Source of the DNA: Physcomitrium patens
Lineage: Eukaryota > Streptophyta > Bryopsida > Funariales > Funariaceae
Direction of reading: 5' to 3'
DNA length: 64,000 nucleotides
Assembly: GCF_000002425.4 (NCBI RefSeq)
Contig: NC_037267.1
Span: 9,561,398-9,625,397 of the forward strand
How positions within the stretch are numbered: position 1 is the stretch's first letter; the number at the start of each line of letters is the position of its first letter. Under the pieces are notes generated by a model that made no database searches, was not told the origin of the DNA, and worked only from the letters and a program-made list of their open reading frames with translations. The position numbers and the translations under genes are program-made. This document shows positions 1 through 13,300 of this stretch, piece by piece.

Positions 1-135
1 CATATGAACTTGTTTACAATCGAGTTCCATCCAGCTGCGGTAATCGTGAGAGGTTCATCTTCAATCCGAATTGTCTTGTTGAAGGCAAGGTGAGCCAGCT
101 GTTTGTGGCGTAACTGGCAACAGAATTGCATGTAA

Positions 136-408
136 TCACGGGTCAGGATCAGATTCGTATGGAAGAGTTAGCCGCTGAGCGCACTTGCAGCCTTTATTCT
201 GCAGTCCGTTTCGGGTAGTAATCTTAGCATCATCAAGAACGAGGGTTTGCGTCGGTAGAGCATCATCTTCGTCGCGCATCCTGAATGCCCTCGAAGTACC
301 ACTTGAATGACCATTAGAATCCACATTCCTGTACGTGGGTTTCAAACTCTCGTATCTCCAGGATCTTTCGTAGTGTTGAAAGCTTTTGCTAGAATCCAGT
401 GAACTTTG
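136..408 (-). CDS. Doubtful partial open reading frame at left edge
   Basis: A minus-strand frame is open from a stop at about 409-411 down to a TGA at 136-138. The peptide is hydrophilic, with an RMRDEDD acidic patch and a CKC motif near its end. I do not recognise a family. Below the TGA another minus-strand frame (about 1-129) reads through to the window edge with a plausible composition, including the string TIRIEDEPLTITAAGW. The two frames could be pieces of one gene whose body lies left of the window, but the gap of roughly 45 bases is too short for a normal plant intron. There is no good ATG or splice acceptor to fix the start. It may simply be chance. Confidence 0.2.
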   Translation of the reverse strand, partial: QSSLDSSKSFQHYERSWRYESLKPTYRNVDSNGHSSGTSRAFRMRDEDDALPTQTLVLDDAKITTRNGLQNKGCKCAQRLTLPYESDPDP

Positions 409-411
409 TTA

Positions 412-1223
412 GGTGAGTTTCTCGGATGTCCCCATATATGTGGAATTGAGAATGTGATTCGTTGAACAATAGAGAGCAATTAAGGATTCCTATTTGGAAG
501 TTAGCTGCCGGTTGCATGTTAGCAAATTGTAGCGGTCCTGAGATGAAGTTGCCATGTTCTTGAATGCGTGCATAAATTTGTAGTTCTTCCTCTTTCAGTC
601 CCTGCAGCAGTCATCGGAGTTGAAAGATAGATGCGATAGACTTTGGTTTAGAAAGGTATTCTTGCCATTGATGTTTCCGCTACTGGTCATTTGCAAAGAG
701 TGCAGTCTGTGGAGCTTTAATCCCTAAATTCCAAAGATTCCTTCAGATACGAGAATGAAAATCTCGGATTAGGTTGGCACTAGGTTGGTGCTTTGGGTGA
801 GATGTAGTGATCTCTAAAGTTATGATCATTCTCAACCAGTATTGTACATTTCTTCATTGACGTGAAGGCAATCACAACAAGTGACGAATAAATGACAAAT
901 AACTTGATTCTTTAAACCCTTGACTGACTATAAGAATCATTGATAATGTTTAGCACCGAGCATTTGCTATAAACTGTGCACAAATCAAAAACCATTACAT
1001 TCATCCGATAAAATGAAACAGGAACACATACGTTAACCTCCAAATACTGGTATCTCAACAAGCAAGTTCGTTGCAGTTGTAGGTCCAAAATGTGAAAGAT
1101 ATTTCCTGACAGCTGATTTTAGCTAAAACGCCCTCGGAAGGCAATCCAAAAACACTGAAAGTGAAGGCGAGAACCAACTTTAGGACAGAGAAGCCAAATG
1201 GCTGCAGAAATCCTAGGTACTGG

Positions 1224-1258
<35 letters not shown>

Positions 1259-4200
1259 CTCTTGAAACCCAAACAAACTCCGGAAACATCCAACAAACAC
1301 ACTAAATTGAGAACGAGTAACCGAATTGATAATGAAAGATAACTAAATGAGCCCAGTCAGAAAACTGACTTTCCAGCATTGTTGATTTCGTGGATTGCTG
1401 AAGGAATGATGCTGCAAATGAACGAACCTTAAAATTTGTAAATATATGATGCTCAAACATTCTGACCTATGGCAAGAATATTGACATTAGAGCCACCTTT
1501 CGATTCCTGCTGAGATACGTTTAATTAGTCTCCGAGAACGGCGTTTCGGAGCTCCGTGAAGAAGTTATCCTAGTACCAAATATTGCTCATAAATTTTGCA
1601 TGTTAAACAAGCGAGCAATCGCAGTATGTCGTCCACGCGAAGGAGGCGCAAGGAGTATGCAACAAAATTCTACAGAAAATTAATTACACGGCCGAAATGC
1701 CAATTCATTACTTCCAGTCCAATTACTAGATTCTGGATCGTCAGAAACACCCTCAGTTCTTGTGGCTCTATCCAGGAACACTTCGATGAATAAGATAACG
1801 GTACGACAGGCAAACCACAAAAACGATAAGGATATGCACTCACTAAGAGCAAGAGAAACCACTCAAGTCGGCAATGCTTGCGTGAAACAATGATTTAGTT
1901 TCCCTGCAAGAATGAACCAACCACGCCCCAATGAAACTGAAGGATGAAATCACCGTTCAAGACTTATCTTGCTCCAAGACATGCAAAACGCAAAAAGTTT
2001 CCAAAGTATTAGGAAACTTAGCGACAGACTCTGCTCGCTCTCCTTCTGGAAAATCCGAGTGTTATGGAGCGCACTTCTTAGAGAATCCGGCCCCCGCACT
2101 GCTGACAATTGAATCAAGATGTGGTGTAGCAATTGGAGGGGGATCCTCTTCTTCTCCCATTGTTCTCAGCGGTTGGACTCGGCGGTGGGATCATTGGCAA
2201 GCTTCTCGAATATTACTCCGCTTTGCAACAATGGTGGAAGTTCAGATTATGACTGTCGAAGGAGATTCATGAGCATTGGTGAGACTTGTGGGAAGATGTA
2301 GTCAGGAAACCACTCGCATGAAAACGGATACGGAAAGCAATCACTTCCTTGAGATCAGTGTCCACCTTCATCACTCCATGCTACCATATTAAGCGTGTAT
2401 TTATTGCAAAATTCATTGCCATTTGTATGGATGTGTTTTAACACGCATATATAATAAAATGTATATATCTACATATTAAAGTTTAGTGTTTATTTGACAT
2501 ATACATATCAAACCTTGCTTAAATAGTTGTATACAGTATTCAAAATATTTCATTCTCGAGCCACCAACACCGTTAGTTATAGCATCAATATTGATACTTC
2601 GATCATGGATATAAAACAGGCTTACAAAAATTGCAATGTTTTTGAATTAAGGTCACACACTTATGTTTTTCAAAATGTGCAATAAGTGAAAACTAGTTAA
2701 ACTTGAAATGTTTAAAACAGCCAACTTATTAATCACTAACTGATCATTTCTAAAATTTAAAAACCGTACATAATGATACAGAATTAAGTGATCATATTCT
2801 CAATTTGATGAACATTTTTAGAATATTGTACCAAGTATGTTCGAGTGTGTTTTAAATTAATCAATTAAATGTAAATAACACAAAAAAATGAATTACAATG
2901 AGCACACACACAGCTGAACACCTTAAGATGTCATTATGCCATGATGTTAAAAAACAATGAATCCAGTTCCCAATGGTCTGCTCACAGAATGTGTGTAGGA
3001 GATCTGTGTTCATTTCATGCTTTCTTCTCACAGAACATATTAGAAGTCTGATCTTTAACAAATATGCAATGGACCATAACTTGCAGGTTGTGCACCAGGT
3101 ACATTCTGCTTTAGAGTCAGTGCTTGTCCCCACTTCTGTAGGGCAGAGCATTGTAGACGGGGGGGGACTAGCTTAGCAATCTTGGTGCTTAGATCCTGAG
3201 GATGCTTGCTGTAAACTTGAAAGAGAGGATAATTAGTGCAGAGTAATGCAGGAATGTTGGATTATAAACAGCAGTTTTACTAAGAGTATTTCTATGGCAG
3301 AGTACTAAACGGGCATGTGAGCCCATCATTGGGTGACAAAAGTGTACCAAGTGAGAGAGAGAGTAACTCACTACCTTGTCAAACTGCAAGTCACCAGGCA
3401 CTGATGGTGGCTTAACAAACTTGAAGAGATCAACAGAAGTGGATGAATGCTGTCGATTTGTGGTCGTTTGAATATTGGGATATCGTTGCCCTCGGCCCAG
3501 TTCAACCTCGAAGAAGGAAGAACAAGGGTTTGCCCAACCTTCGTCTCCTTCCTTCGTCACGATTCCTTTCCAGCCCTTTGCCCTCTGTTTCACTGATGAC
3601 GCTCTTGGTTGGAAGTTCCTGTATAGGTTTCCGATGCTTGCCTGCTTTCTAGTTTACGATAGGAAGAGGGGTAGGAGTCTCTGGTGAGGTTTGTAGTTGT
3701 CACGGAAGAGTTTAGCAGTTTGCTGGATTCTCCATAGAGCGTGGTGGAGTTTAAGAAATTGGAGGAGTTCTGGAGCAGTTTCGGTTGTATTGCGACGGTT
3801 GGAGCGGTGTGAGTGGAGTGGACTGTTGCACTTAATTTTTTTGTTCCTTCTCCCTTTTTTTTTTTTTTTTTTTTTTTTCTTTTTTTCTTTTTTTGAGCCT
3901 CCGACGTAGGGAAGCGATCGTTCAGGTAGCTAGGGTTTCGTGCAGACGGGTGAAGAGATATGTTGCTTTGCGTGATTCGGCGACTGCAACTTTTTACTGG
4001 TGTTGTTATTCGCTCTGGTGGAGACTGTGGGGCCTCCAACCTGAGGGATTGTTTTTTAGGGACCGGAAATCGAATGCAGTAATGAACAAATGTTTTCCTC
4101 GACAAATGAATGTTCCTGGTATTGGAATGATCGCGACTGTCATTTGGCTTCACATCAGCTGTGGATTGTTTCCGCATTTGTAAAATTGGAGTAGGTTATT

Positions 4201-4314
4201 GGAGAGATATTTCGAGGAGTTGGAATCCTAGAATCAGAGCTTAGCAGCAACAACAAGCGTGCGCGATCGTATTGAGAAGGCAATGTAAAACGCAGGAGTC
4301 GACAAGCTCGTGAA
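412..4314. other. Upstream region without a supported gene; SCC2 promoter and 5' UTR
   Basis: All six frames are broken and I see no domain or convincing exon chain. The stretch holds a 33-base A run (1223-1255), an AT-rich part (about 2380-2900), and a near-pure T tract (about 3856-3898) interrupted by a few C. The last several hundred bases are less AT-rich and probably contain the promoter and 5' untranslated region of the SCC2 gene that starts at 4315. I could not place a transcription start or a TATA box. Short open frames on both strands here look like chance. Confidence 0.5.
1223..1255. repeat. Poly(A) tract
   Basis: An uninterrupted run of 33 A residues. It makes a spurious poly-Phe frame on the minus strand. 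There is no retroposed gene body next to it, so I read it as a simple repeat rather than a processed-pseudogene tail. Confidence 0.9.
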
Positions 4315-7300
4315 ATGATCAATGTCTCCAGTGGGAAGAATAATTTGAGAGTTTCGGGAGGCTTTAATTGCGAAATCATGAATACCTACAGGCTTACGAA
4401 CACCACGTACACAGAAGTTGTGGCAAGGTTGCCCGTGGTTACACTTCCAGTCAGTTTTGGCTCCAGTAGTAAAGAGCTCTCCCTATTTGATGACAACGAG
4501 GCCGCTCCTAGGGTGGGAAGCAAGAGCGAGGCAGCCATCAACGCTCAAGCTGGCAAAATTGCTGAGCTTCTCAGAGCGACTGATATTAGCTACTTGTGAG
4601 TTTTCCTTCTGTTCAACCCGGTGATTCAACTCTTCTTAATCCACGTACACTTATCTGACAATTTCTAAGCTTCTAGGACTAAGTTTACTCTTGGCATGAG
4701 TGCGATCGGATTGCGTTCATGTATTCACCCTAGTTCAACAGATTGAGAGTAACTTTCAACACAACTTTAGTATATCATCAGTTGTAGTGCCCATTTCCGT
4801 GATCGCAACGAAAGGCTGGTAGCGACACGCATTCTGCGTATGAGCCGAAGCACTACTTGCGAAATGTACGTTGTACACAATTTACGGCACTTGATTAATT
4901 CATTGTATGCTGATCAGTAGTGTGAACATTTTTTTTTGCTTCATACCTCGAAGCTCTTGGAGGAAAATGGTTTGCCAACCAATTAGGTCAGCATATCAAA
5001 ATTCGGGAAGGACCGTGATTACTGGTTCAATCATTTTTTGAATTTCGAAATGTACGTTGGGAGTCATTCATCGAGGCAACTTTCTTTAGGTCATGCAAGA
5101 AGTGGATGGTGACATTGCTGTTGCTCCACAGCGCGTCTATTTGAGCGCGATTTGCCACGACATCCTGTTCGCTGTGTAGATTACAGAGAGGATTTGAAAT
5201 GTTTACATTTCGCTATTTAACTACATTGTGTACCTTTATTTGGGAAAGTCACCTTTCAGAACCATAGAATCACTACCTTCGGTCGTTCAGTGGCTTCTCT
5301 CTACTTTCATACGTTTGTATATGTTACGCTTGACCCTGTGTTGATTGGAGTCCATATCAGAGCAATTGCACTAAGAAGTCCGATTTTAGCGTTCGGATTT
5401 TGTGCTAATGGTACAGCAATACTTGAACAAATATGTCTTACTCAAAACGAACGCAGCGAGTGCTGTGCTTGCAATTTATAGTTTATTTCAGTACTGCTAG
5501 TCAAATAGTAGGTTATCATGGAGCGTGCATATGCTAGTGAACCAGTTTGCTGCATCACAGTTGCGATGTGCAATGAAAGCGACTTTGCAATCTGAAGATT
5601 CCCTTTGTGCATGAGCATTTGATTAATTTTTCCATTTATATTGTCTCTTTGATTGAACTTAGGTCTCTCAGAGAGGAAGCGAGAAATGGCAATCGTCAAA
5701 TTTCAGCGAAGCGTGGAAGCCTCATGGCTGCTGTTCTCCAACATGATCCAGATGCATTTTCGTACAATCTTTCAGGTAAATTGGGATTGTTGTTCATTAT
5801 CTATGTTTCATGCCGAAAAACCATCGACCTTAGAGATTTATACAGCCTTTTGATTTTCTGAACAATAAAATACTTCCAGAGTTATTGCTCTTTCCAATTG
5901 CAATTCATAGAGTCCAAGGGATTGTTAGACTACTACATGTTAGTCTAATCTTAACTTTTATGCTCAATCCTATGAAAGTTTTGTGGTGGCATGGAGTCCT
6001 ATTATCAGCTTATTTTTTTACAAGATAAGTTATTTCTTGTTCTATTGATCAGAATTCATTTTCATTCACCTTTTTCTTGGTTCTTGGTTCTATCTATCTC
6101 ATGTAGTTTGTGCTTCACAGAACCTCATAAGCGTGGAGGATGGCGGACTCCTGTTGAAAAGCGTCCGCCTCAGACAGTACCTAGGGACTATTCTAGTCCT
6201 TGCACTCCTCAAGTGACTCATCAATCACTAGAACCTCCTAGTGTACCAAATATAGTGCGTGTATCTAACTCCTCTTTAAAATTCTCTTTGCTCCGATGTG
6301 ATCTTGAGGTGTTGACCTGTGTTTAAGTGGAGACATGCTAACAGATGTGCACAGCTCACCTTATTTTTCTACTTGTAGAGTTCACCATCTGCTGCAAGAC
6401 TGACTGGAGTTAAAAGAAAAGAGGCTCCTGAATCTAAGCCTGATAGACATCAATTCAAAAAACCGGCTACAGGCTTGTTGGATCCGATAAAGAGCAATCA
6501 GGGTATGAGTCCCGTGCATTCTTATGACCAAAGTACTTTTCTATGGTTAAAGACTTTGATGATACGTCTTCGATCTGATGGAGTAGGTGCTGGTGTTGCC
6601 ACGTGGGTTAGGCTTTTGCGTCTTGATTATGTTTGGGTAGATTCGGCTGTCTTATGTTTGGTTCCAAGTATGAATACTTTCAATCATTTAGCTTTTTCAC
6701 ATTGTGATTGCTCTTCTAAAGCATTCTGTGGAACTTGTATGGCAGATGCTGTTGTGCATGAACTCTGCGAGCTGCTGGATGATATTTTTACAAGATCAGG
6801 GGCATTTGGTGAAGACGAAGGCGATGATGCTGGAATTTCATTGTCTCTTGCTGAAATGAGGTCAATTGAAGAAGATGTTGTAAAGTTACGGTCAAAGAAC
6901 ATACTTCAAATCGTTCCTCTTGATTATCACGTACGACTTTTGAGCTTGCTCGATCAGCATGTTCAGCGAGCTCATGGGAGGGAGGTAGATGAGGATGATG
7001 ATGTAAGTGACTTCTCATATCCCCCCCCCCCTACAGAAACTAAAGGTAGAAGCTAGCAGGAAAGTGGGTCATCATGGCGTAATATGGGTGTCTTTCTTTC
7101 CCTTCTCCCACTTTGGATGAGACAAACATTTTGAAATTCAAAGTTGAGCTTTTTCCTTTGCAATCTACTTCAAACTTACAGGTAAACTTAAAATAAGCAG
7201 TTTGGAGTTCCTTGCTATTTTATTAACTGGACATATTGGATGTGTTAGTCAAGATGGAAGAGTTGAGATCTTTTAAGTTTGTTCAGTACTTGATCTAGGG

Positions 7301-10300
7301 CAAGATTTCAGCTCCTTGCATGTGTACCGTCTGCGCTTTCATGGCTCTCACTAACCATTTCTCTTTACCAACTGACGTGCTTTTTCTCTGTTATAATCTG
7401 CAGGAAGAGAGTATGAACTTTGAATCGGTGATGTTGGGTTTGGAGGCGGTTCAAATTTCACTAACTATCATGACTGGTCCAAATATGGCCAAGCAGATTT
7501 ATAAAGAAGAGGTGAAACATAAATTATTGCCCTTATGATAGCATGATTGATTGCTAAAAGTCTTAATCATTCTATTTGTATTTATCCGGCTATTTGTTGA
7601 AGATTGTTTGTTTACTTGTCAACCTATGTTTAATCGCTGACTGCAGTAGTAATAGTTTCGATGTTATGATCTTATCTCAGTTTGGCTAAAGCATTCTGTA
7701 TTTAAAATTATGATAATAAGTTGTATTCGCTGTTGGCAGAATAGAGGTCTTTCTAATGGACGATATGTTGTACCTGGTCTCAGATTATCGACAGATTAAT
7801 CGATTTCACAAGGTTTCAGATTATTCATAGTGTGTTCACAGCATATGATCCTGGTTATCGCCAGATCCACAAAGGTTCTGCAGGTGGTGGAGATGAAGGT
7901 AACACGTGTTTAATTTGTGGAAGCATTATCCGTTTCATAATATCATGTCCTTTCTTCAAATTGGAACCTCTACTTCAGGATTCGTGTGTTAAGCTTGCTT
8001 GTAATATCTCTTTGGGTACTGGAGCTGAGTACTAAACTAGTCACGGTAACTTTTTTTTCTTCTTCTGAACATGACAAAAATTTAAAAAATTAATAAAAAC
8101 TAACAATCGAATGAGTATTTTAAATTTGTAATGTAAGATTAATTGATTGAATTATTTTGGTGCCACCGCTAAGTATGGGTTGTTTTGTTTCTTTGCAGGA
8201 GATGATGATGAAGACCTTCAGGCAATAGAGAATGGAAGTAGCTCAACGAAAAAGAGTCGACGAAAGAGCAAAACACCTGCGAAACCAAAAAAACCAGCTC
8301 TAAGCAAGTATGGTTGTCTCTGATGGATCTGCATTATTGGGCTATAAATTTCTTGCAGAGAATCATCTGTAGATATTGGTGTTGTAGGTTTTAATAGATT
8401 CTTTATCTGGTGACACTGGTGACACTAATGCGCATATACATGGAATAACTGATTTCTCTCTGGAGTGCTATTAATCTAGTTATAATTGTGAGCTTATCTT
8501 CAATTTTTTCATCTGAAGTCCCGATGACTTGTGGATCCTTATAATGGTTAAAGTCAATTCCAATTTCTGTATGTACTCTTGGAGACGATCATAAAGTTAG
8601 TTTGGAATGTAAAATTAGAACTATTGTTCTTTGCTCAGCTCTGGTGTCAGTTATTAATAGCCTGGCTACAATCTATTATTTAAAACTGATGAAGCTTAAA
8701 AAGCTCAGTTCAGTAGCAGTTCCAGACGTAAATAATTACGTAAATCTTTTGTATTTGTGTTGGGAGCAGGCAGTCTGGCGCTGTTTCAGGCGTGCTACAC
8801 AAACTATGCAGTATTTTATCTTTGTTGAAGGAGCTCTTGCCCATTACAAAACTTTTGGATAGCAGTGTTCTGCAGCTTACGAAAACCATGCTGGACACTT
8901 TTGGTGTAGACAATATCCAGTTGTTGCAGCTGAAGGCTCTTGGTGTGGTGTGTACGGTATGTGCCAACTCTGACGCGCTTTTTTATCGAATGTTTGAATT
9001 ACTTGGGAATCATACCCTGTTCTGGAATGTGTTGCCCAAGGTTGCACATGTATCGTATCTGATGCTCTGCTATAATCAGTGAGTGGCTAAAGCGATTTGT
9101 TGCATGATGCGTGTGTAAGAGCATTTTATAGTTAACTAATTATGCAAAATTTTCTATTTATATCTTTTGTATTATTCTCGCAGATATCAGAGGTGTACCC
9201 ACAGCACCGCAGATTGATAATCGAGGAAATTGTGACTTTACTGTGGAAGCTTCCATCCTCAAAACGAAATTTGCGGTCTTATCATTTATCAGATGAAGAG
9301 CCAAAGCAAATACAAATTTTGACAGCTCTTATATTGCAGTTGGTACAATGCAGCGTTTCTCTCATTGGAGTTGACGCTGTTAGTAAACCTGAGGTTGGAA
9401 GCAGTAATGAAAATGAGACCAACTCACAGAGGATTTTTGAGCCTGCTATGGAGGTTACTAGCCACCTTTGGCAGCAAATTTTTCAGCGTTGGGCTGCTCC
9501 AAAGACGCCAGATGGGGCAGATGTGAAGGGAATAGTGGACAATTTGCTTGTGGACCTGCTTACGACCCTGAATGTTCCAGAATTTCCTGCAGCTAGTCTT
9601 CTGCTTCAGGTTGCAAATTATATATTTTTGCTGCTGTGTTCTAGTTTATCCTCATTTTGTTGCTGTGTAGAGGTGTAAACTCTGAGTGGACAAGTATCTT
9701 GTAATTTCTTCGATCGGGTAGTTGGAGAGTAACAAGATTTTATTGATATGTTGGTTCCTTGCTTCAATGCTTCGGGTCTAATTTTTACTTATTTGTCACT
9801 GTTGTTTTCTTTCTCGAGCATAAAATCGTCTTGAATAACAATATTCAGCTACGTCCACCATGTATATATCCAATGCTTCCTTCATCCATTTTCAGTTTAA
9901 TCCCATTTCGAGTTAAAGAGGGGCGAAAGACGGGCGTGTGTGTTGTTGCCTCTGGAATATCATATTACCTTAACTTTTAACTTTTTTGTATTCAGGTTTT
10001 CTGTGTACTTTTATTCGGTAATGCCGGCATTAGAGCAAAAGATGCTGTTCTACGGGGTGCTTCAGTTGACCTTCTTGGTCAGGTGGCAGCTCGCTTGAAA
10101 GAGGATTCAGTTGCTTGCAGTACAGACAAGTTGTGGATTCTGCAAGCACTTCAAGACAAAGACTTTAATATTGATTCTGATAGTGATGAAGCATCAGCCC
10201 GAAGCTGTTCAGCGTGTGACAAAGGAAAGAGCACAAAGCTCATGGTGTCCTGTAATGGTTGTAACCGGTGGTTTCATGGCGATTGCATTGGAGTTACCAA

Positions 10301-13300
10301 GCATGACAAAGTGGATCGAGGCTGGCTTTGCCATTGCTGTTTGTGTAAGAATCAGATAGATTTACTTTATTCAAACGATAAATGTCAGTCCAATGGAAGC
10401 AAGCCTTCTAAGGAAGTTTCATTAGCAGAGAAAGTCGGAACAACGAAAGAAGGAATACTTGTTGTGCAGCAGATTCTACTTAACTACCTTCAGGAGTTGA
10501 CTGTCACTGACAGTACGGCAATATATGCCCGCAGGTATGACGGTAACTGCAATGTGTATATCGTCATACTAGCATTGTGTGTCCCAACTAGTATTTTGAA
10601 TGTATTCTCAAAATTGTAATCAACCTGATTGATGAGGAGGTATATATATTTTTGAAAACGAGATACTGTGATGAAAGCTTGCCTACCTTCTTGAGGTTTT
10701 TCGTTCTATAACTTTTTCCTTCCTAATCCTGTATGATGAAAACGTCTGTTTACTTGATTCAGAATGTGCAGATGGTATGCAGTGAATGTTATCTCTATGA
10801 TTTTCGGACCCAATTCGAAGTTAACATTTTACTGTATATTGAACGCTCTTTAATTGTTTTTGTTCTTTTCAGGTTTTATTTGTGTCAGTGGCTACGGGAC
10901 GAGGTGCAAACCGCACAAATCATCCAATTTTACCAAAATCGTTGGAACTCCAAGTCGCCTTTTCAGGACTTTGGCATTGCACTCTCTCCTCTTTCACGCG
11001 ATGCTGCTCTTCGGATATCAAGAGCTTTGGGTCAACAGAGGCCACTTGCAAGAGGACTTGACAAGATATTGGAGAGATTATTGGTAATTGGCCTAGTACA
11101 GCCTAGTAAGAGGCTTTTGTCTGAAGTTTTGTCTTGCTAGACGAAATTCTGGTGGTCCTCAGGGTTTGGGCTGTGTTTCTTCACCTCAATTTTTTGAAAT
11201 CTTCCTCATTTTAACGGCAAGCAAATTAATTATTTGTTCTAGTAGGTTAATGTTTTTTATTGGTTGCTGGATTTTGGCCTCCTTTGCTGCTGCAGGTCAG
11301 TCTTACGGACAATTCACCAACTCCTCGAGCAAAAGCATTGCGAGCGGTATGCCGCGTTATTTTTTCCTATTTCGTTTCATTTTTGTGGAGCTCACTAAGT
11401 TGTCAGAAGTACTTCGACCGTTGTAATTGTCTCGCTGTATTTTTGACGAAAACTGAAATATTCATGGAGGAAAAATATTATTTCCACTTATCTTACATGG
11501 ATGATTGTATGATAGTAACTTTGGGTGCAAACCATACAGGTGGGTGCTATTGTGGAAGTGGATCCAAGTGTTTTAGGTGACGAGCGAGTGCAGAGAGCTG
11601 TGGAAGGACGATTTCTTGACTCAGCGATTTCTGTTCGAGAGGCTGCCATGGAGCTCGTCGGTAGACACATAGTTAACCGGCCTGATTTCGCTTTGAAGGT
11701 ATTCAATCGTGTTTCATCTATACATTGCTTCCTTTTGGTGATGGATGTTCTGGTGTTTCTTGTTTATTTTACATTTAGACCTTCTCACGGACAGTTGGCT
11801 ACAAGGTAATTAATATTTTTGAGGCCTACACACTGGTGCACTGCAGCATCTCGTTTCGTCCTTTATTTTGATTGGGCATTTTTTTGAGTACATGACCTCA
11901 TGTGTAGGGGGCTGTGGGATTTATTGTTTCTTGAATTTATATTGGTTCATTAGTTTATCGACACCGACTCAGAAAATTGCTTATTTTGGTTGTTCAAAGC
12001 TAGCAAAATTCTTAAATCTTTCTGTCTCCACATCTTTCATAACACTAATTTCTTGGAGAGACTGCTCTTGCAGTATTTTGAAAAAATTGCTGAGCGTATT
12101 ATGGATACTGGTGTAAGTGTTCGAAAACGGGTTATCAAGATCATCAGAGACGTTTGCTTGTCCAACGCGGGGTTTTCCAAGATGACAGATGGCTGTCTTC
12201 GCATCATTTCAAGGATCAATGATGAGGAAACAAGTATACAGGTAACTATGGTTCCTCACTTTGAGGGTATATTTCTTGTTGTGTTTATATAGATTATGTG
12301 CGGATATGTAGATCTATCATTATGACGCCTGTCTGTTTTTATTCTGCTATTTCGACAAGTTTTCAACTTCTTATCCACTACACGTGCCTTAGTAGGTATT
12401 GGTGCTACGTATGTAAGCAGTTGGCATTGCTGAACCTTTCTGCAGGATCTTGTTGGGAAAACGTTTTTTGAGCTTTGGTTTGATGAGCCAACAAGGCATC
12501 ATACCCAGCATTTGGGTGATGGAAGTGTGGTCCCTTCGGAAATTGCAGAGAGAGCACAACAGCTGGTTGATGTGCTCAGAAAACTCACTAGCCACCAAGC
12601 CATGGTTACTATCATAAAGCGTAGTCTATCATTGGACTTCTGTCCTCAAAACATAAAGAATTCAGCAACAAGCATGATGACTCAAGCTGCTGTTAGGCTT
12701 CGCTGTGAATTGATGTGCAAGTGCTTACTTGAGAGCGTGCTGAAGGTAAATTTGGCGTACTTCTGTAGTTTGTTCTGGTGTCGAAATGGCTTGGTCTTTC
12801 CAGTAATTTTAGATAACAGCGAAATTAGTTCGGTATTTCCTTTCACTTGATTAACGTATGGTATATGGTTGCCCGCAGGTAGAAGAAACAGCTACGGATG
12901 ATACAGATATTCGGGCCTTGCCCTATGTCTTGGCGTTACATGCTTTTTGCACTGTTGACCCTACACTGTGCGCACCACCATCAGATCCATCTCGCTTTGC
13001 CGTGACTCTCCAGCCCTATCTGAAGACTCAGGTATGTTCGAGATTCTTATCTCTTAACATTGTTGACCAAATGATGATGGTCATCATCCTTAAAACATTT
13101 GTTAGAAAACTTCTGTCAAAGTATCAGTAAATTATGTTTGTAGTGGTATAAAGATGCCGATGATGCTTTGTTATGGTGGTGAAGTCACAACTAACTTACA
13201 TTGTCTGTATGGCATAATGTGCGGTCTTTTCAATCATGACAATCAAATCTTTGCTTGCACTGTTATTTAAACAGCATTTTCATTAATACTTTGCGATATA

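Noticed and set aside
1223..1255. Poly(A) run as a retroposed mRNA tail
   Set aside because: There is no intron-less gene copy or target duplication next to it.
3590..4177. A 195-codon open frame on the minus strand
   Set aside because: It owes part of its length to the T tract at 3856-3898 (poly-Lys), has no recognisable domain, and lies in the likely SCC2 5' region.
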